From Citrobacter sp. Cu233 (GTDB taxonomy: Bacteria > Pseudomonadota > Gammaproteobacteria > Enterobacterales > Enterobacteriaceae), in NCBI RefSeq assembly GCF_030332225.1, contig NZ_JAOWIF010000021.1, positions 85,661-149,660 on the forward strand: DNA of 64,000 bases, given 5' to 3'. The translations under genes and the position numbers were made by a program. Position 1 is the stretch's first letter; every line of letters begins with the position of its first letter. The notes under the pieces were generated by a model, which ran no database searches, was not told the DNA's origin, and worked only from the letters and a program-made list of their open reading frames with translations. Positions 55,339-64,000 of this stretch are shown piece by piece.

Positions 55339-56694
55339 ATGATGTCTGCACCCAAAATTACTTTCATCGGCGCGGGATCGACGATTTTCGTGAAGAATAT
55401 TCTCGGAGATGTCTTTCACCGCGATGCGCTGAAATCCGCGCATATTGCTTTAATGGATATCGATGCCGTCCGCCTGGAAGAGTCGCATATTGTGGTGCGT
55501 AAGCTGATGGACTCGGCTGGCGCTTGCGGCCAGATCACGTGTTATACCGATCAAAAAGCGGCATTGCAGGATGCCGATTTTGTGATTGTCGCCTTCCAGA
55601 TCGGCGGTTACGAGCCGTGTACCGTGACCGATTTTTCCGTGTGTAAACGCCACGGTCTGGAACAAACGATAGCCGACACGTTGGGGCCTGGTGGCATTAT
55701 GCGCGCACTGCGTACTATTCCGCATTTATGGCAGATTTGCGAGGATATGACCGACGTCTGCCCGCATGCCACCATGCTTAATTATGTTAACCCCATGGCG
55801 ATGAACACCTGGGCAATGTATGCACGCTATCCGCATATTAAACAGGTTGGGTTATGTCATTCGGTGCAGGGAACGGCGGAGGAGCTGGCCCGTGATTTGG
55901 ATATCGCCCCTACGTCTTTGCGCTATCGCAGCGCCGGAATCAACCATATGGCGTTTTATCTGCAACTGGAGCGTAAAACGGCTGATGGGACCTATGTCGA
56001 TCTCTATCCGGAACTGCTGGCAGCTTATGAAACAGGCCAGGTCCCGAAACCGAATATCCACGGCAATACTCGCTGCCAGAACATTGTGCGTTATGAAATG
56101 TTCAAAAAATTGGGGTATTTCGTCACCGAGTCGTCGGAACACTTTGCTGAATACACGCCGTGGTTTATCAAACCGGGTCGTGACGATCTGATTGAACGCT
56201 ATAAGATTCCGCTGGATGAATATCCGAAGCGCTGTGTCGAGCAGCTAGCGAACTGGCATAAAGAGCTGGAAGAGTACAAAACGACGGCGCGCATTGATAT
56301 CAAACCGTCACGGGAATATGCCAGCACAATCATGAACGCTATCTGGACCGGAGAACCCAGCGTGGTGTATGGCAATGTTCGTAACGATAACCTGATCGAT
56401 AACCTGCCGCAGGGCTGTTGTGTCGAGGTGGCTTGTTTGGTTGATGCCAATGGTATTCAGCCGACAAAAGTGGGTGCTCTTCCGTCTCATCTGGCGGCGA
56501 TGATGCAAACGAATATCAATGTTCAAACCCTGCTGACGGAAGCGATTCTGACGGAGAATCGCGATCGTGTTTATCACGCGGCGATGATGGATCCGCATAC
56601 CGCTGCAGTATTAGGGATTGAGGAGATTTATGCGTTGGTGGATGATCTGATTGACGCACACGGCGAGTGGTTGCCGGCCTGGTTGCATCGATAA
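55339..56694 (+). CDS. melA: Alpha-galactosidase MelA (GH4)
   Basis: A 451-residue GH4 glycosidase, the length of E. coli MelA. The NAD-binding loop FIGAGSTIFVKN lies at about residues 8-19, and the Mn-binding Cys/His set is in GLCHSVQGT (about 171-179) and INHMAF (about 201-206). It hydrolyses melibiose and other alpha-galactosides in the cytoplasm using NAD+ and Mn2+. ATG 55339 follows GGAGAG; the 48 codons upstream in frame are promoter DNA. melB, which normally follows, is absent: the next gene is yjdF on the other strand after 54 bases. Confidence 0.95.
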   Translation: MMSAPKITFIGAGSTIFVKNILGDVFHRDALKSAHIALMDIDAVRLEESHIVVRKLMDSAGACGQITCYTDQKAALQDADFVIVAFQIGGYEPCTVTDFSVCKRHGLEQTIADTLGPGGIMRALRTIPHLWQICEDMTDVCPHATMLNYVNPMAMNTWAMYARYPHIKQVGLCHSVQGTAEELARDLDIAPTSLRYRSAGINHMAFYLQLERKTADGTYVDLYPELLAAYETGQVPKPNIHGNTRCQNIVRYEMFKKLGYFVTESSEHFAEYTPWFIKPGRDDLIERYKIPLDEYPKRCVEQLANWHKELEEYKTTARIDIKPSREYASTIMNAIWTGEPSVVYGNVRNDNLIDNLPQGCCVEVACLVDANGIQPTKVGALPSHLAAMMQTNINVQTLLTEAILTENRDRVYHAAMMDPHTAAVLGIEEIYALVDDLIDAHGEWLPAWLHR

Positions 56695-56708
56695 GGCCCA
56701 TCTCGCGT

Positions 56709-56739
56709 CTGCCGGATGAACGTTATCGACATCCGGCAG
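56709..56739. repeat. REP-like palindrome at the melA/yjdF junction
   Basis: CTGCCGGAT (56709-56717) and ATCCGGCAG (56731-56739) form a 9-bp inverted repeat between convergent melA and yjdF, the exact place where melB would be expected. Confidence 0.75.
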
Positions 56740-56748
56740 TATGTATAT

Positions 56749-57381
56749 TTAGTTAGCGCTTACCAACCCGTAGCGATGCAGCTGTACGCAGTGAACTCGC
56801 GCCAGTACAAGCACCGTCGTTAGCGCGCCGAGCAGTGCGCAGAACATATCCGACTGGGTATCCCATGGATCGCCCTGCGTACCAAGGAAGTCATCCGCGC
56901 CTTGTCCCATCGCCAGTGCCGCCCACCATTCAATGAGCTCATAGGTGGCGCTGATTGCCAGTGCTACGCAGCAGACTAAAAACGCTAACATCTTGCGGCC
57001 GCGGACAACATTGCCGCGGACTAAAATCTCTCTTGCCGTCAGAGCTGGCACCAGTCCCTGGAAAAAATGACCCAGTTTGTCATAGGGGTTGCGACTGAGA
57101 TCCAACCACGTCTGCACTTCAAAACCAATGGGGACTTTGGCGTAGGTATACATGCCGCCAACCATCAAAATGATGGCATGAAAGAAGATGAGCGTGTAGA
57201 GCATGGGGGTCAGCGGATAACGCTTCATGGTGGCGAGCAGCAATGGCACAACAATAATGACCGGCGTCACTTCCATCAACCAGGTCAATTTCTCGGTGGC
57301 ACAGATGCCGGTGTAGATAAGGATCAGCGCCAGCACTATAGCGCCAGTGTTCAGTATTACGGGATTCAGTGTGCGGAGCAT
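56749..57381 (-). CDS. yjdF: Inner membrane protein YjdF (DUF2238)
   Basis: A 210-residue DUF2238 protein with six hydrophobic segments. Family blocks include RNPYDKLGHFFQGLVPALTAREILVR (split, about residues 98-123) and the C-terminal GTQGDPWDTQSDMFCALLGA. The function is unknown. It lies between mel and fumB as in E. coli. The start follows the GTGAATGCACC leader without a strong ribosome site, so the exact start is less sure. Confidence 0.88.
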   Translation of the reverse strand: MLRTLNPVILNTGAIVLALILIYTGICATEKLTWLMEVTPVIIVVPLLLATMKRYPLTPMLYTLIFFHAIILMVGGMYTYAKVPIGFEVQTWLDLSRNPYDKLGHFFQGLVPALTAREILVRGNVVRGRKMLAFLVCCVALAISATYELIEWWAALAMGQGADDFLGTQGDPWDTQSDMFCALLGALTTVLVLARVHCVQLHRYGLVSAN

Positions 57382-57528
57382 GGTGCATTCACAAGTAATG
57401 GAAAATATTACTATTCACTGTGAACGGCAAAAATTCAACGCCAGTTAATGGGGGGATAAAGTTGGCCCGGGGGGATCGCTGGACCGGCCCCCACAATTTG
57501 GTGTCAGTCCAGCGCCGGGCCGAATAGG

Positions 57529-59175
57529 TTACTTCGCGCAGTTAGCGCATTGTTTGCTCACGATTTGCTGGAAGAAATCGTTGCCTTTGTCATCGACCAG
57601 AATGAAGGCAGGGAAATCTTCAACTTCGATTTTCCAGATAGCTTCCATTCCCAGCTCCGGGTATTCCACGCATTCCAGATGCTTAATGCTCTGTTGCGCC
57701 AGTACAGCTGCCGGACCACCGATGCTACCTAAGTAAAAGCCGCCGTGTTTATGGCAGGCGTCGGTCACTTGCTGGCTGCGGTTACCTTTCGCCAACATGA
57801 TCATGCTGCCGCCATGGGACTGCAGCAGGTCAACATAGGAGTCCATACGACCCGCAGTGGTTGGACCCAAAGAACCGGATGGGTAACCTGCCGGCGTTTT
57901 CGCCGGGCCTGCGTAGTAGATCGGGTGATCTTTCACGTACTGCGGCAGACCTTCGCCGGACTCGATACGTTCTTTCAGCTTCGCGTGGGCGATGTCGCGA
58001 CCCACAATGATGGTACCGCTCAGCGACAGACGGGTGGATACCGGGTACTGAGAAAGCTGGGCAAGGATCTCTTTCATCGGACGGTTAAGGTCAACTTTAA
58101 CCACTTCGCCTTCGCCGGCCTGGCGCAGAGATTCCGGGATGTACTGGCCTGGGTTATGCTCCAGTTTTTCAATCCAGATACCTTCGCGGTTAATTTTGGC
58201 CTTAATATTACGGTCTGCAGAGCAGGAAACGCCCATGCCTACCGGGCAGGATGCGCCGTGGCGAGGTAGGCGAATCACGCGGATGTCGTGAGCGAAATAT
58301 TTCCCGCCAAACTGGGCGCCGAGGCCGAGTTTCTGGGCTTCTTCCAGCAGTTCTTGCTCCAGTTGCAGATCGCGGAATGCCTGACCGTGAGCGTTACCTT
58401 CAGTCGGCAGCGCATCATAGTAGTGTGTGCTGGCCAGTTTCACCGTTTTGAGGGTGCTTTCTGCTGACGTCCCCCCAATCACAAATGCGATATGATACGG
58501 CGGGCAAGCTGCAGTCCCCAGCGTACGCATTTTCTCAACCAGGAAATTTTTCAGTTTGCCGGGAGTCAGCAGTGCTTTCGTTTCCTGATACAGATAGGTT
58601 TTGTTGGCAGAACCGCCGCCTTTTGCCACGCACAAGAATTTATATTCGTCGCCGTCCACGCTGTACAGGTCGATTTGCGCAGGCAGGTTAGTGCCGGTAT
58701 TCACTTCTTTGTACATATCCAGCGCCGCGTTTTGCGAGTAGCGCAGGTTATCTTCAATATAGGTATTAAATACGCCTCTGGAGAGCGCCGCTTCGTCACC
58801 GCCACCAGTCCAGACACGTTGGCCTTTTTTGCCCATGATAATGGCCGTGCCGGTATCCTGACAGGTTGGCAATACGCCTTTGGCGGCAATCTCGGAGTTT
58901 CTCAGGAATTGCAGCGCAACGTATTTATCGTTTTCGCTGGCTTCAGGATCATGGAGTATGGAGGCGACTTGCTGCTGGTGTTCAGGGCGAAGCATGAAGG
59001 AGGCATCGTGGAAGGCTTGCTGGGCCAGTAGCGTAAGTGCTTCAGGTGCTACTTTCAGGATTGACTCGCCTTCAAACTCGCCGACGCTGACATGATCGGA
59101 TGTCAGCAGGTAGTACTCAGTTTTGTCTTCCCCCAGTGGGAAAGCCGCCTGGTAAGTGAATTCAACTTTTGACAT
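57529..59175 (-). CDS. fumB: Anaerobic class I fumarase FumB
   Basis: A 548-residue iron-sulfur fumarase. The three cluster cysteines are in [11 protein letters not shown] (near residue 105), about residue 224 ([11 protein letters not shown]) and [17 protein letters not shown] (near 318). It converts malate to fumarate for fumarate respiration and is oxygen sensitive. It lies 96 bases after dcuB, and the two are co-transcribed in E. coli, which couples fumarate production to C4-dicarboxylate exchange. FumA is the close paralogue; context decides for FumB. Confidence 0.94.
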   Translation of the reverse strand: MSKVEFTYQAAFPLGEDKTEYYLLTSDHVSVGEFEGESILKVAPEALTLLAQQAFHDASFMLRPEHQQQVASILHDPEASENDKYVALQFLRNSEIAAKGVLPTCQDTGTAIIMGKKGQRVWTGGGDEAALSRGVFNTYIEDNLRYSQNAALDMYKEVNTGTNLPAQIDLYSVDGDEYKFLCVAKGGGSANKTYLYQETKALLTPGKLKNFLVEKMRTLGTAACPPYHIAFVIGGTSAESTLKTVKLASTHYYDALPTEGNAHGQAFRDLQLEQELLEEAQKLGLGAQFGGKYFAHDIRVIRLPRHGASCPVGMGVSCSADRNIKAKINREGIWIEKLEHNPGQYIPESLRQAGEGEVVKVDLNRPMKEILAQLSQYPVSTRLSLSGTIIVGRDIAHAKLKERIESGEGLPQYVKDHPIYYAGPAKTPAGYPSGSLGPTTAGRMDSYVDLLQSHGGSMIMLAKGNRSQQVTDACHKHGGFYLGSIGGPAAVLAQQSIKHLECVEYPELGMEAIWKIEVEDFPAFILVDDKGNDFFQQIVSKQCANCAK

Positions 59176-59234
59176 TTGCTTCCAGCCTTTTCATTTTTAT
59201 CAGGAATTTAAAAATTCTCTGCGTCTTAAAGGTG

Positions 59235-59262
59235 GCGTGCCGCACCATAGCGGACGGCACGC
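59235..59262 (-). terminator. Hairpin between dcuB and fumB
   Basis: GCGTGCCG and CGGCACGC form a perfect 8-bp stem with a 12-base loop in the dcuB-fumB gap. There is no T-run, so it may be a partial attenuator or mRNA-stabilising element between the two genes. Confidence 0.45.
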
Positions 59263-59271
59263 GAAGTGTGC

Positions 59272-60612
59272 TTACAGGAAACCGTACATTGCGGCGAAGA
59301 CCCAACCAAAGACACAGGATACGCTTACGCCGATCAAACCAGGCAGAATGAAGCTGTGGTTGATAACGAAACGGCCAATGTGGGTGGTACCTGAACGGTC
59401 AAACTGAATAGCAGCCAGATCGCTCGGGTAGGTCGGCAGAATGTAGTAACCGTAACATGCCGGAGCAGAAGCAACGATGTACGCTGGATCAACCCCGATA
59501 GCCAGTGCGACCGGAACGATAGCGGCCAGCGCTGCAGCCTGAGAGTTTACAAACTTGGAGACTAACAGCAGGACGATCGCATAGGCCCACGGATGTTCTT
59601 TCACCATCTCGCCCAGTACGCCCTGAATTTCAGACATATGCGCACCGAACATAGTTTCGGCCATCCAGGCAATACCGTACACCGCAACAATCGCGATCAT
59701 ACCTGAACGGAAGACTTCATTTTTTGAGATAGATGCGGGATTAGTTTTGGTTAAGATGATAATCAATGCGCCAGTCAGCAGCATGAACATCTGGATAACC
59801 AGTACCATTGACAGCGGTTTGCCACCAAAAGAAGGGCGCAGTTCAGATACGGCACCGAGCACGGCAACAACGGCGATGGCAGCGAGGAAGATCCACATTG
59901 CCAACCAGTTACTTTTCGGCAGTTTTTTGTCTAACAGCGTTGCCGTGTCGCCATACACATAGTGATGGTTTTCAGGTACGGAAATAAACTTCTGGAACTC
60001 TTCGTCTTTATCCAGATCTTTACCACGGAACCAGCTGAAAATACCGATAGCCAGGATACCCAGCAGGGTAGATGGAATGGTGATGCCAAGCAGGTCGAGG
60101 AATTCGAGGTGCTTGCCTTCAAATGTCACGTTACCCAGCATCGCAACCAGCGAGACAACGGCTACGGAAACCGGGCTGGCGATAATCCCCATCTGTGCAC
60201 CGATAGAACTCGCCGCCATTGGGCGTTCCGGGCGAATATTGTTCTTAATGGCGACGTCATAAATGATCGGCAGAATGGTGTACACCACGTGGCCGGTACC
60301 GCACAGGATAGTCAGGGTACAGGTAACAAACGGAGCTACGATAGAAACGTATTTTGGGTTACGACGCAGTAGCTTTTCAGCAATTTGCAGCATAACGTCA
60401 AGACCGCCGGAAGCTTGCAAGGTTGCAGATGCGGCTACCACGGCAATAATAACCAGCATTACATCGACAGGAGGTTTACCCGGCTGGAGATGGAACACAA
60501 AAACCAGAATAACCAGGCCGATACCGCCTAACAAACCCAGCGCGATACCGCCCTTTCTGGCGCCATAAAACAAACATATTAATATTATGAGAAGTTGTAT
60601 ACTAAATAACAT
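59272..60612 (-). CDS. dcuB: Anaerobic C4-dicarboxylate antiporter DcuB
   Basis: A 446-residue Dcu-family carrier, same length as in E. coli, with 10-12 hydrophobic segments and the conserved [17 protein letters not shown] and [21 protein letters not shown] blocks. It imports fumarate in exchange for succinate during fumarate respiration and also works as a co-sensor with DcuS. ATG 60612 (MLFSIQLL) matches the known start; ten codons upstream were excluded. Confidence 0.95.
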   Translation of the reverse strand: MLFSIQLLIILICLFYGARKGGIALGLLGGIGLVILVFVFHLQPGKPPVDVMLVIIAVVAASATLQASGGLDVMLQIAEKLLRRNPKYVSIVAPFVTCTLTILCGTGHVVYTILPIIYDVAIKNNIRPERPMAASSIGAQMGIIASPVSVAVVSLVAMLGNVTFEGKHLEFLDLLGITIPSTLLGILAIGIFSWFRGKDLDKDEEFQKFISVPENHHYVYGDTATLLDKKLPKSNWLAMWIFLAAIAVVAVLGAVSELRPSFGGKPLSMVLVIQMFMLLTGALIIILTKTNPASISKNEVFRSGMIAIVAVYGIAWMAETMFGAHMSEIQGVLGEMVKEHPWAYAIVLLLVSKFVNSQAAALAAIVPVALAIGVDPAYIVASAPACYGYYILPTYPSDLAAIQFDRSGTTHIGRFVINHSFILPGLIGVSVSCVFGWVFAAMYGFL

Positions 60613-61363
60613 TTTATTTACCCTCGCGAAAAACCCAGTCAATTTTTTGAAAAATGGATCTGTGGCACATTCTTTTTTGCCGGAATAAGCATCAAAAAAT
60701 GGTCAGTATTCGATATGTCCGTATTTGCGATTAATGTTTAAATGTCTGGCTAGAATGTTTTTATAAATTTTTGGAAATATTTAGCTTTTTTCTATGGCAT
60801 TGATCAGAGGAGAGAATCCTCAGGCGATGGGAAGTCGGGCTGGTTATGAAGCGCTGCAGCTGACGCTGTAGTTTGGCTGGCTTACACCGTTTTTCCGGGT
60901 GCTGACCGTCGGTTCTACGTTGTCCGCTATTACGTGAAACACCGGTATACCAGGTGAGAGTATTCTTTATGTGATCGCGGTCACGCCATGTCATGTGGTA
61001 ATGAGTCTGGCGTACGGATACGTTTATTTGCTCACAAAAATGTACGGTGTCCATAGTACGTAGCATGGTCTCCATTGCTACCAGTCTAGATTTTTATGTC
61101 TGATTAAATTCAGACTAATCCTTTAGGAGTAAAAATACACACTCTGTGAGTTAGTTAATACTTAATTAACTTTTGTTAGCGATTTTGAAATTAAAAACAG
61201 TGTGATATTTATCAATAACAAAATAATAAATTTAACATGTCCGATACAAATATATTTGATCTAACGCAAATTCATTGTTTATCTGTTTTTGTGAGCGAAA
61301 AAGGGATTTTTCATTATTTTAATAATTGTTACTTTTATATAACGAATAATCCCCGGGAGAATT
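60613..61363. other. dcuB-dcuR intergenic region (dcuB leader and promoter)
   Basis: A 751-base gap without an accepted gene. The dcuR-proximal half (61080-61360) is strongly AT-rich and contains an FNR-like box at 61202-61215. A minus-strand AGGAGTA complement, TACTCCT, at about 61121-61127 looks like a NarL heptamer. The dcuB-proximal half (60780-61075) is higher in GC and holds a 104-codon minus-strand frame of no recognisable family, which is not called as a gene. Confidence 0.5.
61202..61215 (-). promoter_or_regulatory. FNR-like box upstream of dcuB
   Basis: On the minus strand TTGATAAATATCAC matches the FNR consensus TTGAT-N4-ATCAA in 9 of 10 positions; the same bases on the other strand also resemble a CRP half (TGTGA). 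FNR and CRP activate dcuB in E. coli. The site lies about 590 bases before the dcuB start, which would imply a long leader. Confidence 0.5.
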
Positions 61364-62083
61364 TTATTGGCAGTATTGTTTAAGTAATGAGTAATGCTCT
61401 GCCTGAACGCGGTAGCGGTAAACCGGTCGGCCAGTAACGCCATAGTGGATGCTGGTAAATAAGATATGGCAGTTGACGAGCCAGATAAGGTATTTACGGC
61501 ATGAGACCCGGGAGATATTAACCTCGTTAGCCAGCTCATCCGTGGAGAACTCCTGGTCCTGGTGCTCGTCAATCCACTGGCACAGCGTACGTAACGTCTG
61601 TGGTGTCAACCCTTTGGGTAAGCGCCGCGTTTCCTGCTCGCTGGAAGAGCTGCCATGAATCAGTTGGTCAAGCTCTGACTGTTCATAGTACTGGTGCTTC
61701 TCCATATCCGTTTTCTTTTGGAGCCAGTTGGTTAAGGCTTCTTCAAAGCGTGAGGCCTGAAACGGTTTGATCAGATAGTCAACGACACCGTAGTGGAGTG
61801 AGTCTTTGATGGTTGTCGCATCGGCGGCGGAGGAGATGACGATGACATCACATTTACAGCCTTCACTGTGCAGAATGGGTAACAGGTCCAGACCATTTTC
61901 TTTCTGCATATAAATATCCAGTAGAATTAGGTCAATATGATGTTCGCCATGAAAGATGATCTCTTTGGCTTTTTCGAGAGTAGAGGCTGTTCCGCAGCAA
62001 TGAAAACCAGACAACTGCGCGACATAACGGCGGTTTAACTCCGCTACCATTGCATCGTCATCGACAATTAAGACATTGATCAT
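61364..62083 (-). CDS. dcuR: C4-dicarboxylate response regulator DcuR
   Basis: A 239-residue CitB-type regulator: receiver domain with phospho-acceptor Asp56 (LILLDIYMQKENG) and YLIKPFQASRF, a linker, and a C-terminal helix-turn-helix (about residues 165-225, STDELANEVNISRVSCRKYL). It activates dcuB, fumB-linked expression and frdABCD when phosphorylated by DcuS. Its ATG overlaps the dcuS stop by 4 bases. Confidence 0.95.
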   Translation of the reverse strand: MINVLIVDDDAMVAELNRRYVAQLSGFHCCGTASTLEKAKEIIFHGEHHIDLILLDIYMQKENGLDLLPILHSEGCKCDVIVISSAADATTIKDSLHYGVVDYLIKPFQASRFEEALTNWLQKKTDMEKHQYYEQSELDQLIHGSSSSEQETRRLPKGLTPQTLRTLCQWIDEHQDQEFSTDELANEVNISRVSCRKYLIWLVNCHILFTSIHYGVTGRPVYRYRVQAEHYSLLKQYCQ

Positions 62084-63711
62084 CTGCTGGCCCTCTCACC
62101 ATTCCACGGTAATTGTACAAAAAATTGGGTGAAGACCCCAGGTTCGGATTCGACGGAAATATTGCCGCCAACGTTTTCAACCTGCTGTTTCACAAGTGCT
62201 AAACCGACGCCTCGTTCGGTTCCTTTTGACGAGACGCCCTTCTCAAAGATGTGGTCGATGTGTTCGGGGGCGATCCCCGGACCATCGTCATTCACTTCGC
62301 AATGCAACCAGCCGTGTCGATAATGTAAGGATACGCTGATCTCTCCCCCCGGTTCTTGACCTAGCGCCTCCAGGGCGTTCTCAATCAAATTACCCAGTAC
62401 GGTGATCAACACCGCCACCTGATCTTCATCACTGTTTTCCGGCAACTGGCTTTCATTACTAATGATCAGGCTATGACCTAAATCAGATGTGCGATTAATC
62501 TTACTGAGTAAAAAACCTGCGATCACCGGTGATTTTATTTTGCCTAACAGTGAGCCAATCTCTTCCTGATAATTGTTGGCTGTCTTAATGATGTAAGTTT
62601 CCAACTGCTTATAACTTTTCAGGTGCAACAATCCCAGAATCACGTGTAACTTGTTCATGAATTCGTGGGATCGTTCACGAAGTGCATCGGCATAGTTGAC
62701 CATACCATCCAGACGTTGCATGAGTTTACGGACTTCTGTCTTGTCTCGGAACGTTGAAATTGCCCCGATGATTTTGCCATTGCTCAGTACTGGAACGGTG
62801 TTGATTAAAAGCAGTCGGTCCTTCACTGTGATCTCCTCATCACGGCGTGGCGTTCCATCACGTAGCACCTGCGAAAGATCAACTACCTGAGACCACGCAT
62901 GGCTGAGTGTGGAGAGCTGGGCATCATCTTGCGACTTACGGTAATCCAGCAGCTCCTGAGCGGCCTGGTTTATCAGTGTGACTTCACCACTATCATCAAC
63001 GGCAATGACCCCCTCCTTTATAGAGTGCAGCATCGCCTGGCGCTGTTCGAACAGGTTGGATATTTCATAAGGCTCCAGACCAAACAGAATGCGTTTGAGA
63101 ACCTTCACCAATACCCAGGTACCTAGTAACCCAACCAGAACGCCAAATAAGATGGACCAAAAGATACTGCCGCGGCTGTTATTGATCTGTTCGGTGACCC
63201 TGCTTAACTCGAGACCAATCGACACAACACCAATCTGCTGGTGATGTTCGTTATAAATGGGGGTGAAAACGCGTAGCGCTTTAGCCAGAAAGCCGCGATT
63301 AATTGCAACGTTCTCTTTGCCCTGTAACGCCAACAGGATGTCGTCGCCTTTAAACGGTTGGCCGATACGTTGTGCTTCAGGGTGTGAATAACGAATGCTT
63401 TTCATATCCGTGACAACGATGAATAAAAAATCGTTGCGCTTATTGACCGCCTGAGCAATTGCCTGGATACCACTGTCCTCAGGCTTTTTCTTGAGCCCCT
63501 CGCGGATTTCAGGAGAGTTTGCCAACGTTCGTGCTACCGCAAGTGCTTTGTCTGCTAAGGCATCACGTGTCGTGTTGCTGATTTGCGAGAAGTAAATCAA
63601 ATGAACGACGAGCAGCACAGAGAAGAGGACAGCGCTGACCATGAGGATCACGGTTGTGCCGAGTTTCATCGGGCGTTTGCGTATAGCAGTTCGTTGCAGA
63701 GGGTGTCTCAT
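62080..63711 (-). CDS. dcuS: C4-dicarboxylate sensor histidine kinase DcuS
   Basis: A 543-residue CitA-family sensor kinase. Membrane helices (about residues 20-42 and 180-202) flank a periplasmic PAS domain with the fumarate/citrate-binding residues (RYSHPEAQRIGQPF, then AINRGFLAKALRVFTPIY). A cytoplasmic PAS domain follows (212-323), then the kinase with phospho-acceptor His in RERSHEFMNKLHVI (about 349) and the ATP domain (NLIENALEAL, NDDGPGI, GVGLALVKQQ). It detects fumarate, succinate and other C4 acids. ATG 63711 gives the E. coli length; the 31 upstream codons are leader DNA. Confidence 0.95.
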   Translation of the reverse strand: MRHPLQRTAIRKRPMKLGTTVILMVSAVLFSVLLVVHLIYFSQISNTTRDALADKALAVARTLANSPEIREGLKKKPEDSGIQAIAQAVNKRNDFLFIVVTDMKSIRYSHPEAQRIGQPFKGDDILLALQGKENVAINRGFLAKALRVFTPIYNEHHQQIGVVSIGLELSRVTEQINNSRGSIFWSILFGVLVGLLGTWVLVKVLKRILFGLEPYEISNLFEQRQAMLHSIKEGVIAVDDSGEVTLINQAAQELLDYRKSQDDAQLSTLSHAWSQVVDLSQVLRDGTPRRDEEITVKDRLLLINTVPVLSNGKIIGAISTFRDKTEVRKLMQRLDGMVNYADALRERSHEFMNKLHVILGLLHLKSYKQLETYIIKTANNYQEEIGSLLGKIKSPVIAGFLLSKINRTSDLGHSLIISNESQLPENSDEDQVAVLITVLGNLIENALEALGQEPGGEISVSLHYRHGWLHCEVNDDGPGIAPEHIDHIFEKGVSSKGTERGVGLALVKQQVENVGGNISVESEPGVFTQFFVQLPWNGERASR

Positions 63712-64000
63712 CGCAGTCCTGGAATCACTATTTGTACGGGTATTATCGCCTGATGAGGTACGTAATTCAAAGGTAGTAGGGGATCCGGGTGCTCCCGCCG
63801 CCATCCCTTCTTATATATGTAGTAGAAAACGGCCATCCGTTATTTTCTTTCTATATAGAAAAGAGAATTCAATGTTGGTTTCTTCTTTTTCCGGGATGTG
63901 ATGCAGGAAATATTGGCGACTTTGTGGATAACTCTGTGTGTAAATAGGTATAAAGCGGGCTTTTGCTGTGGAATGCAGCAGTCAGTCATTTTTCTGTCAT
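63712..64000. other. Region upstream of dcuS to the window end
   Basis: No gene, repeat or RNA was recognised in these 289 bases. The part next to dcuS should hold its promoter. The next gene begins beyond the window. Confidence 0.5.

Noticed and set aside
57745..58269. 174-codon ORF opposite fumB
   Set aside because: It is a mirror frame of a conserved fumarase gene without a ribosome site or domain.
60761..61075. 104-codon minus-strand ORF upstream of dcuB
   Set aside because: No recognisable family, rich in Arg, Gln and Cys like out-of-frame translations, and no good ribosome site. It was left as part of the dcuB upstream region.
1..64000. CRISPR array, tRNA/rRNA genes, prophage or insertion sequences
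   Set aside because: No regularly spaced repeats, no tRNA-like cloverleaf, and no transposase or integrase frame were seen in reading the window.

Overview
The window is chromosomal DNA of an Enterobacteriaceae member. Its backbone order is that of the Escherichia/Salmonella group (nrf - gltP - yjcO - fdhF ... yjdP ... phn - crfC/yjcZ - proP - basSR/eptA - adi - mel - yjdF - fumB/dcuB - dcuRS). PmrB reads closer to Salmonella than to E. coli, but the window also carries a complete C-P lyase operon and the adi system. Together this suggests Citrobacter or a close relative. That genus call is inference from remembered protein sequences, not from a database search.

Layout. 1-6.3 kb: end of the formate-dependent nitrite reductase maturation genes (nrfE 3' end, nrfF, nrfG), glutamate/aspartate symporter gltP, Sel1 protein yjcO, and selenoprotein formate dehydrogenase H (fdhF) with an in-frame UGA and a sigma-54 promoter. 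6.5-15.8 kb: a sugar module with a ribose-type ABC importer, D-lyxose-isomerase family protein, class II aldolase and PfkB kinase. It is bracketed by an OmpR-type response regulator at one end and a hybrid histidine kinase at the other. 15.8-16.2 kb: yjdP. 16.2-26.4 kb: an accessory catabolic cluster under an apparent TetR regulator: SDR, crotonase, MHS/ShiA-like transporter, YdiF-type CoA-transferase, AroE-like dehydrogenase, TIM-barrel isomerase/dehydratase, GH88-type unsaturated-glucuronyl-hydrolase-like enzyme, second SDR, and MaoC dehydratase. A perfect 24-bp palindrome sits in its divergent promoter region. I do not recognise this combination as a described pathway, and it is the best candidate here for something new.

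26.5-37.2 kb: complete phosphonate uptake and C-P lyase operon phnCDEFGHIJKLMNOP on the minus strand with a Pho-box-like leader, followed by yjdN and yjdM. 38.8-42.1 kb: dynamin-like crfC and its partner yjcZ. 42.1-45.3 kb: a 2-keto-3-deoxygluconate permease and the osmosensing symporter proP. 45.4-48.9 kb: the PmrA/PmrB lipid A modification locus (small peptide pmrR, basS, basR, eptA) with two PmrA boxes. 49-53.9 kb: arginine-dependent acid resistance (adiC, adiY, adiA). 54.1-56.7 kb: melR and melA, but no melB. 56.7-63.7 kb: yjdF, fumB, dcuB, dcuR and dcuS, the anaerobic fumarate respiration genes and their two-component sensor.

Functionally the backbone is strongly anaerobic and stress related (nitrite, formate and fumarate respiration; acid, osmotic and polymyxin responses; phosphorus scavenging). 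Two sugar/acid catabolic islands lie between fdhF and phnP. In E. coli K-12, as I recall, that interval holds the mdtNOP, yjcS and allose genes.
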